Positions 63,946-64,000 of a stretch of DNA of 64,000 nucleotides are shown piece by piece. A program made the position numbers and the translations under genes. Source of the stretch: CAZFBA01 sp964517135 (lineage in GTDB: Bacteria; Cyanobacteriota; Vampirovibrionia; JBFMGH01); NCBI GenBank assembly GCA_964517135.1, contig CAZFBA010000018.1, positions 17,311 to 81,310 of the forward strand. Direction: 5' to 3'. The notes beneath the pieces are model-generated. The model was not told where the DNA came from. It saw only the letters and a list, made by a program, of their open reading frames with translations, and did no database searches. Every line of letters begins with the position of its first letter. Within the stretch, counting starts at the first letter, position 1.

Positions 63946-64000
63946 AAAGACTAATGCATAACTATAACAATCAATTTTCTGTTTTCGATTTTCAAAAATT
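63946..64000 (+). repeat. Repeat family 1, copy D (cut by the window edge)
   Basis: The outer arm AAAGACTAATGCATAACTAT is followed by AACAATCAATTTTCT and the 17-bp inverted-repeat sequence GTTTTCGATTTTCAAAA. It matches copy C almost base for base and copy A apart from the insertion. The element continues beyond the window. Confidence 0.75.

Overview
This is a 64 kb chromosomal stretch of an AT-rich bacterium with an outer membrane. The outer membrane is shown by the lipid A genes lpxI-lpxB-msbA, a periplasmic chaperone of the Skp/OmpH type and a TolC-family protein. No rRNA, phage, transposase or CRISPR array was seen. Several features fit the cyanobacterial neighbourhood, in particular its non-photosynthetic relatives (Melainabacteria/Vampirovibrionia): an RlpA with a cyanobacteria-like middle segment, a GH57/DUF3536 amylase, treYZ, a CsaB plus WecG/TagA pair, and many small orphan proteins with an N-terminal S-F-x-G type motif. 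That placement is inference, not proof.

Layout. 0-4.4 kb: tRNA-Lys, a Skp-like chaperone, a UDP-sugar dehydrogenase overlapping a LutB/LutA-like iron-sulfur fusion. 4.4-12 kb: a tandem-duplicated malic enzyme, a secreted ARPP-1-like protein, a degenerate polysaccharide-deacetylase-like protein, and a cysteine desulfurase/sensor kinase operon. 12-12.7 kb: tRNA-Glu and tRNA-Met, each with a readable promoter. 13-25.5 kb: a TPR protein, a methionine gamma-lyase-like PLP enzyme, an MglA-like GTPase followed by a sensor kinase, DusB, and a TolC/sensor-kinase operon. 25.5-30.4 kb: an operon of HMG-CoA reductase, a UbiA-type prenyltransferase and a PEP-synthase/rifampicin-phosphotransferase-like enzyme. 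30.8-34.4 kb: a secretion-signal-less repeat protein, a prohibitin-like protein, and a PocR-domain sensor kinase with a decayed ATPase domain. 34.8-41.5 kb: treZ-treY, with TreY fused to a catalytically dead MalQ-like domain. 42-49 kb: an island of small unknown proteins, including a putative HELGH membrane metalloprotease and two genes shorter than 60 codons, then RlpA. 49-62 kb: a SpoU methyltransferase, phosphomannomutase, the lipid A operon (reverse strand), an orphan DUF5989 gene, the GH57 enzyme, CsaB, WecG/TagA and FtsEX. 62.7-63.8 kb: a Fic protein with an altered active-site motif.

The envelope and carbohydrate genes form a coherent theme. Nucleotide-sugar and polymer synthesis (dehydrogenase, phosphomannomutase, WecG/TagA, CsaB), lipid A synthesis and export, cell-division-linked wall processing (FtsEX, RlpA), and glycogen-to-trehalose conversion (TreYZ, GH57) all sit here.

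The least explained parts are the HMG-CoA reductase/UbiA/phosphotransferase operon, the small-protein island at 42-46 kb, and a family of about 185-bp repeats with 17-bp terminal inverted repeats. Those repeats occur four times at gene 3' ends, together with two further short repeat families. Several enzymes in the window (the first malic domain, the MalQ domain, the deacetylase, two kinases and Fic) have lost recognised catalytic residues, which is a recurrent pattern worth noting.
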